From assembly GCA_964528575.1 (NCBI GenBank), contig CAZGTQ010000464.1, positions 1-29,055 on the forward strand: a DNA stretch of 29,055 bases, written 5' to 3'. Made by a program: the position numbers and the translations under genes. The DNA is from CAZGTQ01 sp964528575 (GTDB lineage: Bacteria > Planctomycetota > UBA1135 > GCA-002686595). Positions within the stretch are counted from its first letter, which is position 1. Each line of letters starts with the position of its first letter. This document shows, piece by piece, positions 1 through 7,819 of this stretch. The notes under the pieces were generated by a model, which did no database searches, was not told the DNA's origin, and saw only the letters and a list, made by a program, of their open reading frames with translations.

Positions 1-1
1 C

Positions 2-166
2 GAGGACTTCTCCGCGGGTCAGATGCTGGGCTTCGTCACGCGCCGGCTGACGTTCGGCGAGGCGCTCTCGTGGCGTCAGGACGCGGGCGAGCGGAGCATC
101 CACCCGCTCTCGCGCAAGGCCGAGTCGGTCGCCGAGTGGAAAGCTGCGCACCAGGTGCGCAGCTGA
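2..166 (+). CDS. 3' end of an unrecognised protein (truncated by window edge)
   Basis: An open frame runs from the left edge to a TGA at 164-166 and encodes the last 54 residues of a protein. The piece is hydrophilic and tryptophan-containing and ends in AEWKAAHQVRS. Third codon positions are strongly G/C, like the confident genes nearby, and the amino-acid composition looks normal, so I read it as real coding sequence. I do not recognise the family from this tail. It converges on the alpha/beta hydrolase gene, whose stop lies 72 bp further on. I see no strong terminator in the gap. Confidence 0.5.
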   Translation, partial: EDFSAGQMLGFVTRRLTFGEALSWRQDAGERSIHPLSRKAESVAEWKAAHQVRS

Positions 167-238
167 GCTCCTGCGGCAGGCCCGAGATGCTCGCGGCCGC
201 AAAGCTGCCGGGTGAGCAGCTCTTTCATCGAAGTCGCA

Positions 239-1291
239 TCAGGCCGATGCACACGCAAACGAGCCAGTTCTGAAGAAGCACCGGGTGGCTTGGACTACCT
301 CCTCCGCCCCCATCACGAACGAGTGCAGTCCCGTGACGACGAGGAAGTCGTCCGCTTCTGCGAGGCGGGCTTCTTCGACGCCGACGATGCCGTCGTCGGC
401 TCCTTCGATGAACGGGTTGAGGCCCTTGTCGCCCGGGGTGCGGGCGGCGATGACGCCGAAGGGGCACGTGGGGAGCGGGATGGCGCGGGCTTCGTGGACG
501 ATGCTCTGGCCGCCGCGGCCGGCGAGTAGGCGGAACGGGAGGAAGTCGGTGAGGGCGTCGGCGAACGAGGAGCCGTGGCTCGGAGGGGCGATCATCACGA
601 GGCGGCCGACTTCGGTGCGGCGGCGCCAGGCGGCGTCGCGGGCGAGCGTGGCGCGGGCGACGAGGCCCCCGAGGCTGTGCGTGACGAAGGAGACGCGGCG
701 CACGCCTTCGAGGCCGTCGAGCAAATGCTCGAGGCCGTCGGCGTGCTCGGCGATCGAGCGGCGCGTGCTCGGGTAGTTGACTGCGGCCACCGCGTAGCCG
801 TCGGCGCGCAAGGCGGCATCCAGGCGGCTCAGGGAAGCGCGCGTGCGGAAGAGGCCGTGCAAGAGCACGACCAGGTGGTCGCTCGCCGGCGCGAGCTTCG
901 ATGCTGCGCGCTCGCGCTCGAGTTGCGCGCGGCACGCGGGGAGACTGCCCCAGGCGCGGCGCGTGCCGGTCGGGTCGAGCAGGCGCGCGTGGCCGGTGAG
1001 CACGTTCTCCTGGATGCGCCAGTCCGCGAACCAGTGCACGTCCGCCCAGACCTGGAGGCCGCCGAACGTCGGGAAGGCGACGTTGAAACGCGCCGGGTGA
1101 CGGCCGATCAGCCGCGCGACGAGAGCGGCTTCGCACTCCTCGAGCGAGCCCTGCGCCACGATCGCGCGGCCGCACTCGAGATCGACGACGCGATGGCACT
1201 CCCCCGCGGGATCGCGCTCGATCACGTGGCCGAGGACCGGCTGGCGAAGAGCCACGAAAGAGGGCACGAGAGAGGCGTCGTCGCTCGCCAT
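239..1291 (-). CDS. alpha/beta hydrolase, lipase/esterase-like
   Basis: This encodes a 350-residue protein. Residues 139-148 hold the HG oxyanion-hole strand (HLVVLLHGLF). The nucleophile elbow is THSLGG with Ser206, the likely acid is Asp300 in GADDGIVG, and the likely base is His323 in TGLHSF. Order and spacing fit the alpha/beta hydrolase fold, closest in feel to PGAP1/lipase-like esterases. The first ~135 residues are an extra N-terminal region of unknown function; no signal peptide is evident. The substrate cannot be told from sequence. I chose ATG 1289-1291 because the frame further upstream runs into low-complexity tandem repeat with poor composition. It is a lone gene, convergent with its left neighbour and divergent from the sigma factor operon. 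Confidence 0.8.
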   Translation of the reverse strand: MASDDASLVPSFVALRQPVLGHVIERDPAGECHRVVDLECGRAIVAQGSLEECEAALVARLIGRHPARFNVAFPTFGGLQVWADVHWFADWRIQENVLTGHARLLDPTGTRRAWGSLPACRAQLERERAASKLAPASDHLVVLLHGLFRTRASLSRLDAALRADGYAVAAVNYPSTRRSIAEHADGLEHLLDGLEGVRRVSFVTHSLGGLVARATLARDAAWRRRTEVGRLVMIAPPSHGSSFADALTDFLPFRLLAGRGGQSIVHEARAIPLPTCPFGVIAARTPGDKGLNPFIEGADDGIVGVEEARLAEADDFLVVTGLHSFVMGAEEVVQATRCFFRTGSFACASA

Positions 1292-1577
1292 CGCGATGGG
1301 CGGCGAGTCTACCTCCCGCCGTCGTGCACCGCATCCACGTGGAGACGGCGCGCCGCTGGAGCGAGCGGGCCGTTCGTCGGCGTGGACCGCGCGGCGCTGT
1401 GAGAGAGGCTGCTCGAGGCCGGGCGGGTCGGGCACGAGCGCGGCGCGTTCACCGGCGCCGCGGCGCGGCGGACCGAAGCTCGAGGCGCACGGGGGCACGC
1501 TCTCCTCGACGAACGCGGCGTCTCGTCCGCGCACACGCCGCCCGAGCTTCCATTCGAGCTCCTGCGCGTCGACCCCC

Positions 1578-1722
1578 GCGACCGCGTCCCCCGCGACCGC
1601 GTCCCCCACGACCGCGTCCCCCACGACCGCGTCCCCAGCGACCGCGTCCTCGGCGAACCGCGTCCTCGGCGAACCGCGTCCCCCGCGACCGCGTCCTCCG
1701 CGAACCGCGTCCTCCGCGAACC
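1578..1722. repeat. 15-16 bp tandem repeat, about 9.5 copies
   Basis: Nine full units and one partial unit lie head to tail. The first five are 15 bp variants of GCGACCGCGTCCCCC. Later units include 16-bp variants of GCGAACCGCGTCCTCG. The unit lengths read as 15,15,15,15,15,16,16,15,16 and a 7-bp remainder. The change in unit length breaks any single reading frame, which argues against a protein-coding repeat. It looks like a non-coding minisatellite upstream of the sigma factor operon. Confidence 0.85.
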
Positions 1723-1976
1723 GACATCGACGAGCGCGACCACGGGCACCGGCGCGGCCGCGCGCAGCCGGCTGGATCCAGGCCGCGGTCACGTCGAGTC
1801 GCGCCGACGCGCTCGGGGCCGCCAGAGGGCACCGATATTAACGTCATAGCGCGATTCCGAGATAGCGCAGCGCGCGCGTGCCGTGCACTCGGGCGCGGCG
1901 CTCGTGCAGAGATATTCCTACGGAGCGATCTCGCATCTTGCGCAACTCGGCCCCGGCGCGAAGAATGAGAGCCGCT

Positions 1977-1982
1977 GGGAGG
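1977..1982 (+). promoter_or_regulatory. Shine-Dalgarno site of the sigma factor gene
   Basis: GGGAGG lies seven bases upstream of the GTG at 1990. It supports that non-ATG start for the sigma factor. Confidence 0.7.
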
Positions 1983-1989
1983 GAAGACG

Positions 1990-2586
1990 GTGCAAGCCAC
2001 GAACACGACGGCAGCGGGGGCTGGCGGGAAACGCGGGCGGGCGGACGTGGAACGCCTGCTCGCGCGCGCGCGGCAGGGGGACGTGGCGGCGCGGGGAGAG
2101 CTGCTCTCGCGCTTTTACAGCGAGCTGCACGGCCATGCGTCGCACTGCATGCGGGGCCAGCGGAAGAACCACACGCTCCAGGCGACGGCGCTGCTGCACG
2201 AGGCGGTGCTGCGGCTCGAGAACGCCTCGACGGCGGATTGGAGCGACGAGCAGCACTTCATCCGCGTCGCCATCAGGACGATGCGGCGGATCCTCGTCGA
2301 CCACGCGCGCGACAAGGCGCGCCTCAAGCGCAGTCCCGAGGGCGCGGCGGTGCCGCTCGACAGCCTCATGCTGCCCTACGAGCGCCAGGGCTGGGACCTG
2401 CTCGTGCTCGACGAGGCGCTCGACGCGCTCGAGAAGCGCGACCCGCGCATGTGCCGAGCGGTCGAGATGCGCTTCTTCGGCGGACTCGACGCGGCCGACG
2501 TCGCGCGGTTGCTCGGCATGGCGCCGAGCACGTTCGGCGCCGAGTGGAGCTACACCATCGCTTGGCTGCGCAAGAGGATCGTGTGA
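1990..2586 (+). CDS. ECF RNA polymerase sigma factor (planctomycete/acidobacterial type)
   Basis: This encodes a 198-residue ECF sigma factor, which redirects RNA polymerase to a regulon. Region 2 covers about residues 25-110 and carries the family signatures HTLQATALLHEAVLRLE and RTMRRILVDHARDKARLKR, typical of the ECF group common in Planctomycetes and Acidobacteria (the TIGR02999-like type). Region 4 spans about residues 145-195, with RFFGGLDAADVARLLGM and a recognition helix followed by WLRKRI. No anti-sigma gene is adjacent. Instead the next gene is a Ser/Thr kinase whose GTG start overlaps this stop (GTGTGA), so the two are translationally coupled and the kinase probably controls this factor. 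The start is GTG at 1990, supported by a GGGAGG site. Confidence 0.92.
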   Translation: MQATNTTAAGAGGKRGRADVERLLARARQGDVAARGELLSRFYSELHGHASHCMRGQRKNHTLQATALLHEAVLRLENASTADWSDEQHFIRVAIRTMRRILVDHARDKARLKRSPEGAAVPLDSLMLPYERQGWDLLVLDEALDALEKRDPRMCRAVEMRFFGGLDAADVARLLGMAPSTFGAEWSYTIAWLRKRIV

Positions 2587-3938
2587 CCGACGACTTCCTC
2601 GACTCGTGCAAGGCGCTCTTCGCCCGAGCGCTCGAGCTGCCGCCCGAGAGTCGCGAATCGTTCGTCCGCGCGGAAGCGGAGAGCGAGGCGCACGCGACCG
2701 ACGTGCTCGAGTTGCTCGCCCACGTCACGCCGCCCGGCGGCCGCTCGCCCGCGCACCGCATCGGCAGTCCGGAGCCGCCGCCACTGCCGCCGTTCGACTT
2801 CCAGGGCTATCGCGTCGGCGACTATCTGCTCGGCGAGATCGTCGGCCGAGGCGGGATGGGCGTCGTGTACCGCGCGCGACGCACGTCCGACGGGCTGACC
2901 GTCGCGGTCAAGCTCCTGCCGCCGCTCCTGTCGGGATCGGACCGGCACGTGACGCGCTTCCGGCGCGAGGCGCTGCTGGCGGGGCGCCTCGACCATCCGA
3001 GCATCGTCCCGGTGCTCGACCGCGGCGAGGAACGCGGGGTCGAGTACTACGTCATGCCGTTCGTCGAGGGCGAGAGCCTGGGCCAGATGCTCGCGCGGCT
3101 GCGCAAGAGCGACGCGGGGCCGCCCCCGCCGCGGCGCGCGGCGACGATCGCGCTGAAGCTCGCGCGCGCGCTCGACCAGGCGCACAGCCAGGGCGTCCTG
3201 CACCGCGACGTGAAGCCGAACAACGTGCTGATGGCCGGGCCGGAAGATCCGAAGCTCGCGGACTTCGGACTCGCCCGCGACCTCGACCTCGGCCCGTCGA
3301 CCACCGTGGGCGTCGGCACGATCCGCTACCTCAGCCCCGAACAGGTCGACGCGCGCGACCGAGCGCCCGACGGGCGCATCGACGTCTTCGCGTTGGGCCT
3401 CGTGCTCTACGAGCTGCTCACGCTGCGCCATCCGCTCGACGGCGTCGCGGACGGCGACCTCTTCGCGCGCATCGTGCGCAGGGACGCGAAGGCGCCCCAC
3501 CGCGTCACGCCGGCGTGCCCGCGCGCGCTGTCGAACATCTGCCGCAAAGCGCTCGAGCGCGAGCGCGACCGCCGCTTCACGACCGTCGCCGAGATGGCGG
3601 ACGAGCTCGAGCGCTGGCTCGCCGGCGAGCCGGTGCGCACGCGCGCCCCGCTGCCGCGCGCACCGCGCCCGGTGCTCTTGGGCGGAGCGATGGCAGCGAT
3701 CCTCGTAGGGCTGTCGTGGCCATTCGCGGACGACGCGCCCGAGGAGCGCTCTGCAGAGTGGGGAGCGAGCGCACAGACCGAGCGCACGCGCACCCTGCTC
3801 GTCCAGGACGGCGTGCGGCGCGACTTGGCCGACCTTCCCCCCGTCGGCACACCGGAACGGTCCGAAGAGCTGCGCAGGCTGGTCGCGCTGACGCTCGAGA
3901 TGCTGCCCGACACCGACCCGTCCGTGTCGCAGGAGTGA
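2583..3938 (+). CDS. membrane-anchored serine/threonine protein kinase
   Basis: This encodes a 451-residue Hanks-type kinase. The glycine loop GRGGMGVVY lies near residue 88, the ATP lysine is in VAVKLL near 109, the catalytic loop HRDVKPNN near 207 and the metal-binding DFGLA near 227, so all core residues are present. The first ~75 residues are acidic and resemble the N-terminal region common in planctomycete kinases of this operon type. After the kinase domain a hydrophobic segment (about residues 363-382, with LLGGAMAAILVGLSW) should cross the membrane, leaving a short C-terminal tail of about 70 residues and no PASTA or other sensor domain. The GTG start overlaps the sigma factor stop by four bases. 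Regulation of the sigma factor by phosphorylation is inferred from context. Confidence 0.92.
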   Translation: MTDDFLDSCKALFARALELPPESRESFVRAEAESEAHATDVLELLAHVTPPGGRSPAHRIGSPEPPPLPPFDFQGYRVGDYLLGEIVGRGGMGVVYRARRTSDGLTVAVKLLPPLLSGSDRHVTRFRREALLAGRLDHPSIVPVLDRGEERGVEYYVMPFVEGESLGQMLARLRKSDAGPPPPRRAATIALKLARALDQAHSQGVLHRDVKPNNVLMAGPEDPKLADFGLARDLDLGPSTTVGVGTIRYLSPEQVDARDRAPDGRIDVFALGLVLYELLTLRHPLDGVADGDLFARIVRRDAKAPHRVTPACPRALSNICRKALERERDRRFTTVAEMADELERWLAGEPVRTRAPLPRAPRPVLLGGAMAAILVGLSWPFADDAPEERSAEWGASAQTERTRTLLVQDGVRRDLADLPPVGTPERSEELRRLVALTLEMLPDTDPSVSQE

Positions 3939-3945
3939 CCTTCCG

Positions 3946-4221
3946 ATGGCCAATCCGATTTCGACCACCGGCACGACCAACGAGCCTGTGAGCACCCCCC
4001 ATCAGACCGGCTGGAGCACGCGCGACTGGGCGCAGCGCCACGGACAGAACCTCGACGGGGAGACGCCGACCGGCGACCTCTTGAGCACCGAGTGGGTGTC
4101 CGCCAGCGGCCCGCAGAGCGTCGACACGGTGCGCGATCCGGGCGAGTCGGACGGGGACTTCAAGGACCGGCACAAGGCCGAGTACCAGAACGCGATGGCG
4201 ACCGAGCCGCCGATCCCGTGA
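3946..4221 (+). CDS. small hydrophilic protein of unknown function in the sigma/kinase operon
   Basis: This encodes a 91-residue protein beginning seven bases after the kinase stop, so it is almost certainly co-transcribed. It has no signal peptide, membrane segment or cysteine. The N-terminal third is rich in Thr, Ser, Asn and Pro. The second half contains TEWVSASGPQSVDTVRD and the acidic-basic stretch GESDGDFKDRHKAEYQ. Codon use is strongly G/C at third positions, which supports real coding. I do not recognise the family. Its position suggests a substrate, adaptor or effector of the kinase; the many Thr and Ser residues near the N-terminus would suit phosphorylation, but that is inference. 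Confidence 0.7.
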   Translation: MANPISTTGTTNEPVSTPHQTGWSTRDWAQRHGQNLDGETPTGDLLSTEWVSASGPQSVDTVRDPGESDGDFKDRHKAEYQNAMATEPPIP

Positions 4222-4229
4222 GGCCGCCG

Positions 4230-4250
4230 GAGGGCCGCTCGCCGGCCCTT
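4230..4250 (+). terminator. possible terminator hairpin after the sigma/kinase operon
   Basis: AGGGCCG (4231-4237) pairs with CGGCCCT (4243-4249) around a five-base loop, with a possible G-T pair outside. It starts nine bases after the small gene's stop. There is no T-run, so intrinsic termination is uncertain. Confidence 0.35.
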
Positions 4251-4370
4251 CGACGACCCGCTCCCAGCTCCGCGGGCCGGCGGCTCGCCGTTTACATCGG
4301 CCTCTGACGCGCTCCGAACGGCACTCCGCGCGCAACCGCCGCCGCGTCGGCGCATACTGCTGGACGAACC

Positions 4371-6830
4371 ATGCAGCCGCGCGTGAGGAGCCTCGTACGC
4401 CGCGCCGGAACGCTCGCCCTCACGCTCATCGCGGCTGCGGCGTCGGGGCCGCGCCCCGACCTCGACGTCGGCATCCCCCCCGGTCCGCCCGTCGACTGGA
4501 GCCGCTCGTTCCCCGCGATCACGCCGGGCGACGGCCCGCTCTTCCCGACGACGCCGAGCGGGGCTCCGGCCGATCCCGGCCGCACGCGCTCCGAGCCGGC
4601 GCGCGACGAGCTCGACGTGCGGCTCTCGTCGACGTTCGGCATGGTGCGCGTGCTGACGTGGGACATCGAGCTGCACCTGACGTGGCTGCCGGGCGCGCTC
4701 GATCTCGAGCGGATCACGGGGAGCGATCCCGCGCTCGCGCTGCCCGCGCCCGGGCCGTCGATGTACTGGATCTCGCTCGCGCCGCTCTTGCGCCTGATGC
4801 TGCACCCGCGCGCGGTGTCGCGCACCGGCACGGTCGCGCACCTGGTCGAGATAGGCGAGCCGGTGCTCGGCGTGCTCGAGGCCGCGCGCAGCGAGAAGAA
4901 CCTGCGCGACGTGACGAGCGAGGTCGCCGAGCGCGTCGACTACGAGCGCGAGCACGCGCCGCCGGCCCCCGAGGGCGCCACGCCGCGCGCGACGATGCTG
5001 AAGCGCTGGATGCAGCGCGAGCTGCTCTCCGTGCACCCGTACGACCCCGAGGCCGCGTTCGGCCGCCGCCTGTTCCTGTTCGGCGACGAGCTCCTGCCGC
5101 ACGTCGTCGGCTTCGCGAGCGTCCCCGATCCGTTCCTGCGGCGCAACGCCGTCGCCGCGCTCGGTCGGTACCCGACGGCCGCGGCGCAGCGCGCGCTGCT
5201 CTCGGTCGCCGCGGGCACTCCGGACGACGTGTGCCTCGCGCGGGCGTGCGCGGCGCTGGGCACGACGCCCGCGCAGCTCGACGCCGCCCCGCTGCTCGCG
5301 CGGCTCGCCGAGAACGAGGATCGGTTCGAGCTCGTCGTGCTGGTCGGCGCGCTCGGCCGCATGCAGGCGCGCGACGCGGTGCCGCGGCTGCTCGAGCTCG
5401 GCATCGAGGCGCTGAAGGACGAGCCCGACGTGCTGCAGGCGGTGCTCATCGCGCTCGCGACGATCCCGCGCCCGGAGCAGGCTGCGCAGGTCGTCGCGTT
5501 CGCCCAGCTCGTCGAAGATCGCGCCGAGCAGAACCCGCGCGGTTGGCAGCCGCGCACCGGCAAGCCGAGCCAGGAGCCGGACAGCTTCGACCCGGACGAG
5601 CTCACGGCGCAGATCCTGACCCAGCTCGCGCGCCTCGTGCGCGCGCGGCTCGACCCGACCGATCGCTCGCTCGGCTCGTGGATCGCGTCGCTGATCCCGC
5701 TCGAGGCGCCGAACGTGCCCGTGCTCGCGCGACAGTACGCGACGAGCCGCACGCTCGCACAGGTGCACCCGCCCGCGCGCTACCTCTTCCTCGACACGCT
5801 CGCGCGCTTCGGCGAGCGCGGCCAGGCCGTGCTCGCGGTCGTCGCGGCGGACAACACCTGCGAGCCCGAGCTGCGCGCCTACGCGCTCGCGCGGCTCGGC
5901 TACGACGAGCGCGCGGAGCTGGCCCTCGCGATCCTCGAGGACGAGACCAGCGACGTCGAGATGCGCATCGTCGCGTTCGACCGGCTCGCGAGCGACCGGC
6001 ACGCGAAGCTCGAGGAGCACGGCCGGGCCCTGCTCGAGGAGTGCGCGGAGATGGAGCCCGGCGGCGGGAGCCCGCCGCTGCGGCACCTGTACCTCGCCGC
6101 CGTGCGCGTGCTCGGCGAGCGCGAGCTGCTCGGGCCGGCGGACCTGCAGCCGCTGCTCGTGCACCCCGGCGCCCCGCGCCACGCCCACGGCGAGCTGCCC
6201 GCGCGCGTGCGCGCGATGGCGACCGACCTCGTCGCGCTCGCCGCCGGGGGCGAGCAGAAGAACCGGCTGCGGGACGCCGTCGACGCGCTGCTGGACATCC
6301 TGATCGCGGCGCGCGCGAACCCGGCGGTGAGCGAAGACTCGCGCGAGGGGCGGCGCGGCTACGTGCTCGGCCAGCTCCGGGGCGTCAAGTCGCACCGCGG
6401 CGACCCGAACTACCTGCGCACGGTCGCCGACGCGATCGCGAGCGAGCTGCTCGGCTTCCCCGTCGACTCGCCCGACTACAGGCAGGGGGGGTTCCGGCCG
6501 GCGGTGCTGCTCGAGGAGGAGATCCTGCTCGCGCTCGGTCGCACGGGCGGCCCGCCGGCGGTCGCGCTCCTGGGCGACTTCCTCGCGCAAGGGGGCGGCA
6601 CGTACGCGGGCGTCGCGTGCCTCGCGCTGGGCCTCACCGGCGAGGAGAGCGCGGCCCGGCCGCTCGTGCGCGCGCTCCTGTCCGACGACCCGTTCGCGCG
6701 CTTCTGCGCCTACGAGAGCCTGCGCCACGTCACCCGCCGCGACCACTTCGCCGACTGGATCGAGGGCCCGCTCGGCGAGCGCAGCGCGGCGGCGGAGAAG
6801 TACTTCCAATGGGTCAACGAAGAGCGGTAG
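4371..6830 (+). CDS. secreted HEAT-repeat protein
   Basis: This encodes an 819-residue protein. The N-terminus (RR..GTLALTLIAAAASG) looks like a signal peptide ending near residue 26, followed by a Pro-rich linker. From about residue 140 to the end it consists of amphipathic helical repeats of HEAT type, for example PFLRRNAVAALGRY, ALLGDFLAQ followed by GVACLALGLTGEESAARPL, and DPFARFCAYESLRHV. No catalytic motif is visible, and a scaffold or binding role is likely. Its 3' end overlaps the start of the pentaheme cytochrome gene by 22 bp, so the two products are translationally coupled and probably act together outside the cytoplasm. The chosen ATG is the one that gives the signal peptide. Confidence 0.82.
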   Translation: MQPRVRSLVRRAGTLALTLIAAAASGPRPDLDVGIPPGPPVDWSRSFPAITPGDGPLFPTTPSGAPADPGRTRSEPARDELDVRLSSTFGMVRVLTWDIELHLTWLPGALDLERITGSDPALALPAPGPSMYWISLAPLLRLMLHPRAVSRTGTVAHLVEIGEPVLGVLEAARSEKNLRDVTSEVAERVDYEREHAPPAPEGATPRATMLKRWMQRELLSVHPYDPEAAFGRRLFLFGDELLPHVVGFASVPDPFLRRNAVAALGRYPTAAAQRALLSVAAGTPDDVCLARACAALGTTPAQLDAAPLLARLAENEDRFELVVLVGALGRMQARDAVPRLLELGIEALKDEPDVLQAVLIALATIPRPEQAAQVVAFAQLVEDRAEQNPRGWQPRTGKPSQEPDSFDPDELTAQILTQLARLVRARLDPTDRSLGSWIASLIPLEAPNVPVLARQYATSRTLAQVHPPARYLFLDTLARFGERGQAVLAVVAADNTCEPELRAYALARLGYDERAELALAILEDETSDVEMRIVAFDRLASDRHAKLEEHGRALLEECAEMEPGGGSPPLRHLYLAAVRVLGERELLGPADLQPLLVHPGAPRHAHGELPARVRAMATDLVALAAGGEQKNRLRDAVDALLDILIAARANPAVSEDSREGRRGYVLGQLRGVKSHRGDPNYLRTVADAIASELLGFPVDSPDYRQGGFRPAVLLEEEILLALGRTGGPPAVALLGDFLAQGGGTYAGVACLALGLTGEESAARPLVRALLSDDPFARFCAYESLRHVTRRDHFADWIEGPLGERSAAAEKYFQWVNEER

Positions 6831-7819
6831 CGGCGCTCGTCGCGTGCGGAGCGCTCGCGCTCGGCGCGGCGCTCGCGCAGGACGGCGGCGGCGACGACGA
6901 CGAGCGCGACGAGCAGCCGATCCACGAGCGGATCGACCTCCCGTCGATCGCGGCGTGCGGCGGATGTCACCAGGAGGTGTACGCGGAGTGGGCGGCGAGC
7001 CTGCACCACCGCGCGTGGACGAACCCGAACATCCAGGAAGCGACCGACGGGTTCGCGAAGGAGAGCTGCCGTCCGTGCCACAGCCCGCTGCCGGTGCTCG
7101 AGAGCGGGCTCGACCGGCCGCCCGTCTTTCGTGACTTCAACCACGAGGACGGCGTGCACTGTCTCTCGTGCCACGGGCTCGCGGACGGCGTCGCGGCATC
7201 GCGCACGATCGAGGGGGCGCCGTGCAAGCCGCTCTACGAGCCGCGGCTCCTGTCCTCGGACTCGTGCTGGCCGTGCCACGAGCCGACGCACCAGGCGTTC
7301 GAGGAGTTCGTCACGTCCGACGCGTACGCGCTCGGCGTGCGCTGCTCCGACTGCCACATGCAGCGCGTCGAGCGCGCGCCGACCGCGCACGGCGCGCCCG
7401 CGCGCGCGGGCCGCAACCACGGGCCGACCGGCGGCTTCAACGCGGCCTTCGTGCGGCGCGCGCTCGCGTGGGACGTCGCGCTCGAGGAGCGCACCGTGCG
7501 CGTCACGTTGCGCAACCGCGCCAGCCACAAGTTCCCCGGCGAAGTGCCCTCGCGCGCGTTCCTCGTCCACGTCGCGTTCGACGACGCGGAGCCCGAGATC
7601 GTGCTCCTGCGCAAGCCGCTCAAGGGCGAGCGCCGGGCCGACGACCGGCTCCGCCCCGACGAGACGCGCACGCTCGAGTTCCCGATGCCCGAGGGCGCGA
7701 CGCGCGCGTCGGTGCGGCTCCTCTTCAACCCGCTGCCGCTGATGCCCCAGGACGCGGCAATCCTGATCGGCGAGTGGTCCTATCCGTCGGACGCGGAGCC
7801 GGGCGCGGGCGAGCGCTGA
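6809..7819 (+). CDS. secreted pentaheme c-type cytochrome (cytochrome c554-like)
   Basis: This encodes a 336-residue protein with a signal peptide (AVAALVACGALALGAALAQ, residues 6-24). Five CxxCH heme-binding motifs follow: CGGCH 50-54, CRPCH 87-91, CLSCH 118-122, CWPCH 153-157 and CSDCH 179-183. Extra histidines such as those in SLHHRAW and GRNHGP could serve as distal ligands. Residues from about 215 to 336 lack heme motifs and look like a beta-rich domain (TVRVTLRNRASHKFPGEVP). The hemes would be attached outside the cytoplasm, and the protein probably carries electrons or reduces a small substrate. The ATG lies inside the end of the HEAT gene, showing tight coupling. Its 3' end overlaps the convergent ABHD14-like gene by 40 bp. 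Confidence 0.88.
   Translation: MGQRRAVAALVACGALALGAALAQDGGGDDDERDEQPIHERIDLPSIAACGGCHQEVYAEWAASLHHRAWTNPNIQEATDGFAKESCRPCHSPLPVLESGLDRPPVFRDFNHEDGVHCLSCHGLADGVAASRTIEGAPCKPLYEPRLLSSDSCWPCHEPTHQAFEEFVTSDAYALGVRCSDCHMQRVERAPTAHGAPARAGRNHGPTGGFNAAFVRRALAWDVALEERTVRVTLRNRASHKFPGEVPSRAFLVHVAFDDAEPEIVLLRKPLKGERRADDRLRPDETRTLEFPMPEGATRASVRLLFNPLPLMPQDAAILIGEWSYPSDAEPGAGER

Larger units (their letters stand above)
1292..1989. other. 698-bp divergent intergenic region
   Basis: This lies between the hydrolase (minus) and the sigma factor (plus). Open frames cross it on both strands, but that is expected at this GC content; their translations are rich in Arg, Ala and Pro and match nothing I know. The middle holds a 15-16 bp tandem repeat. 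A short AT-rich pocket at about 1835-1848 (GATATTAACGTCAT) stands out and could be part of a promoter for the sigma operon. I cannot assign -35 and -10 boxes with confidence. Confidence 0.5.

Noticed and set aside
1578..1722. CRISPR-like array
   Set aside because: Units are 15-16 bp with no spacers and no cas genes nearby; it is a plain tandem repeat.
1292..1792. The hydrolase frame stays open to 1792, giving a 517-residue product
   Set aside because: The extra part translates the minisatellite and Arg/Ala-rich sequence with no domain; the ATG at 1291 gives a sensible protein.
1878..2582. The kinase frame is open far upstream through the sigma gene
   Set aside because: The upstream part is the wrong frame of the sigma factor; GTG 2583 overlapping the sigma stop is the natural start.
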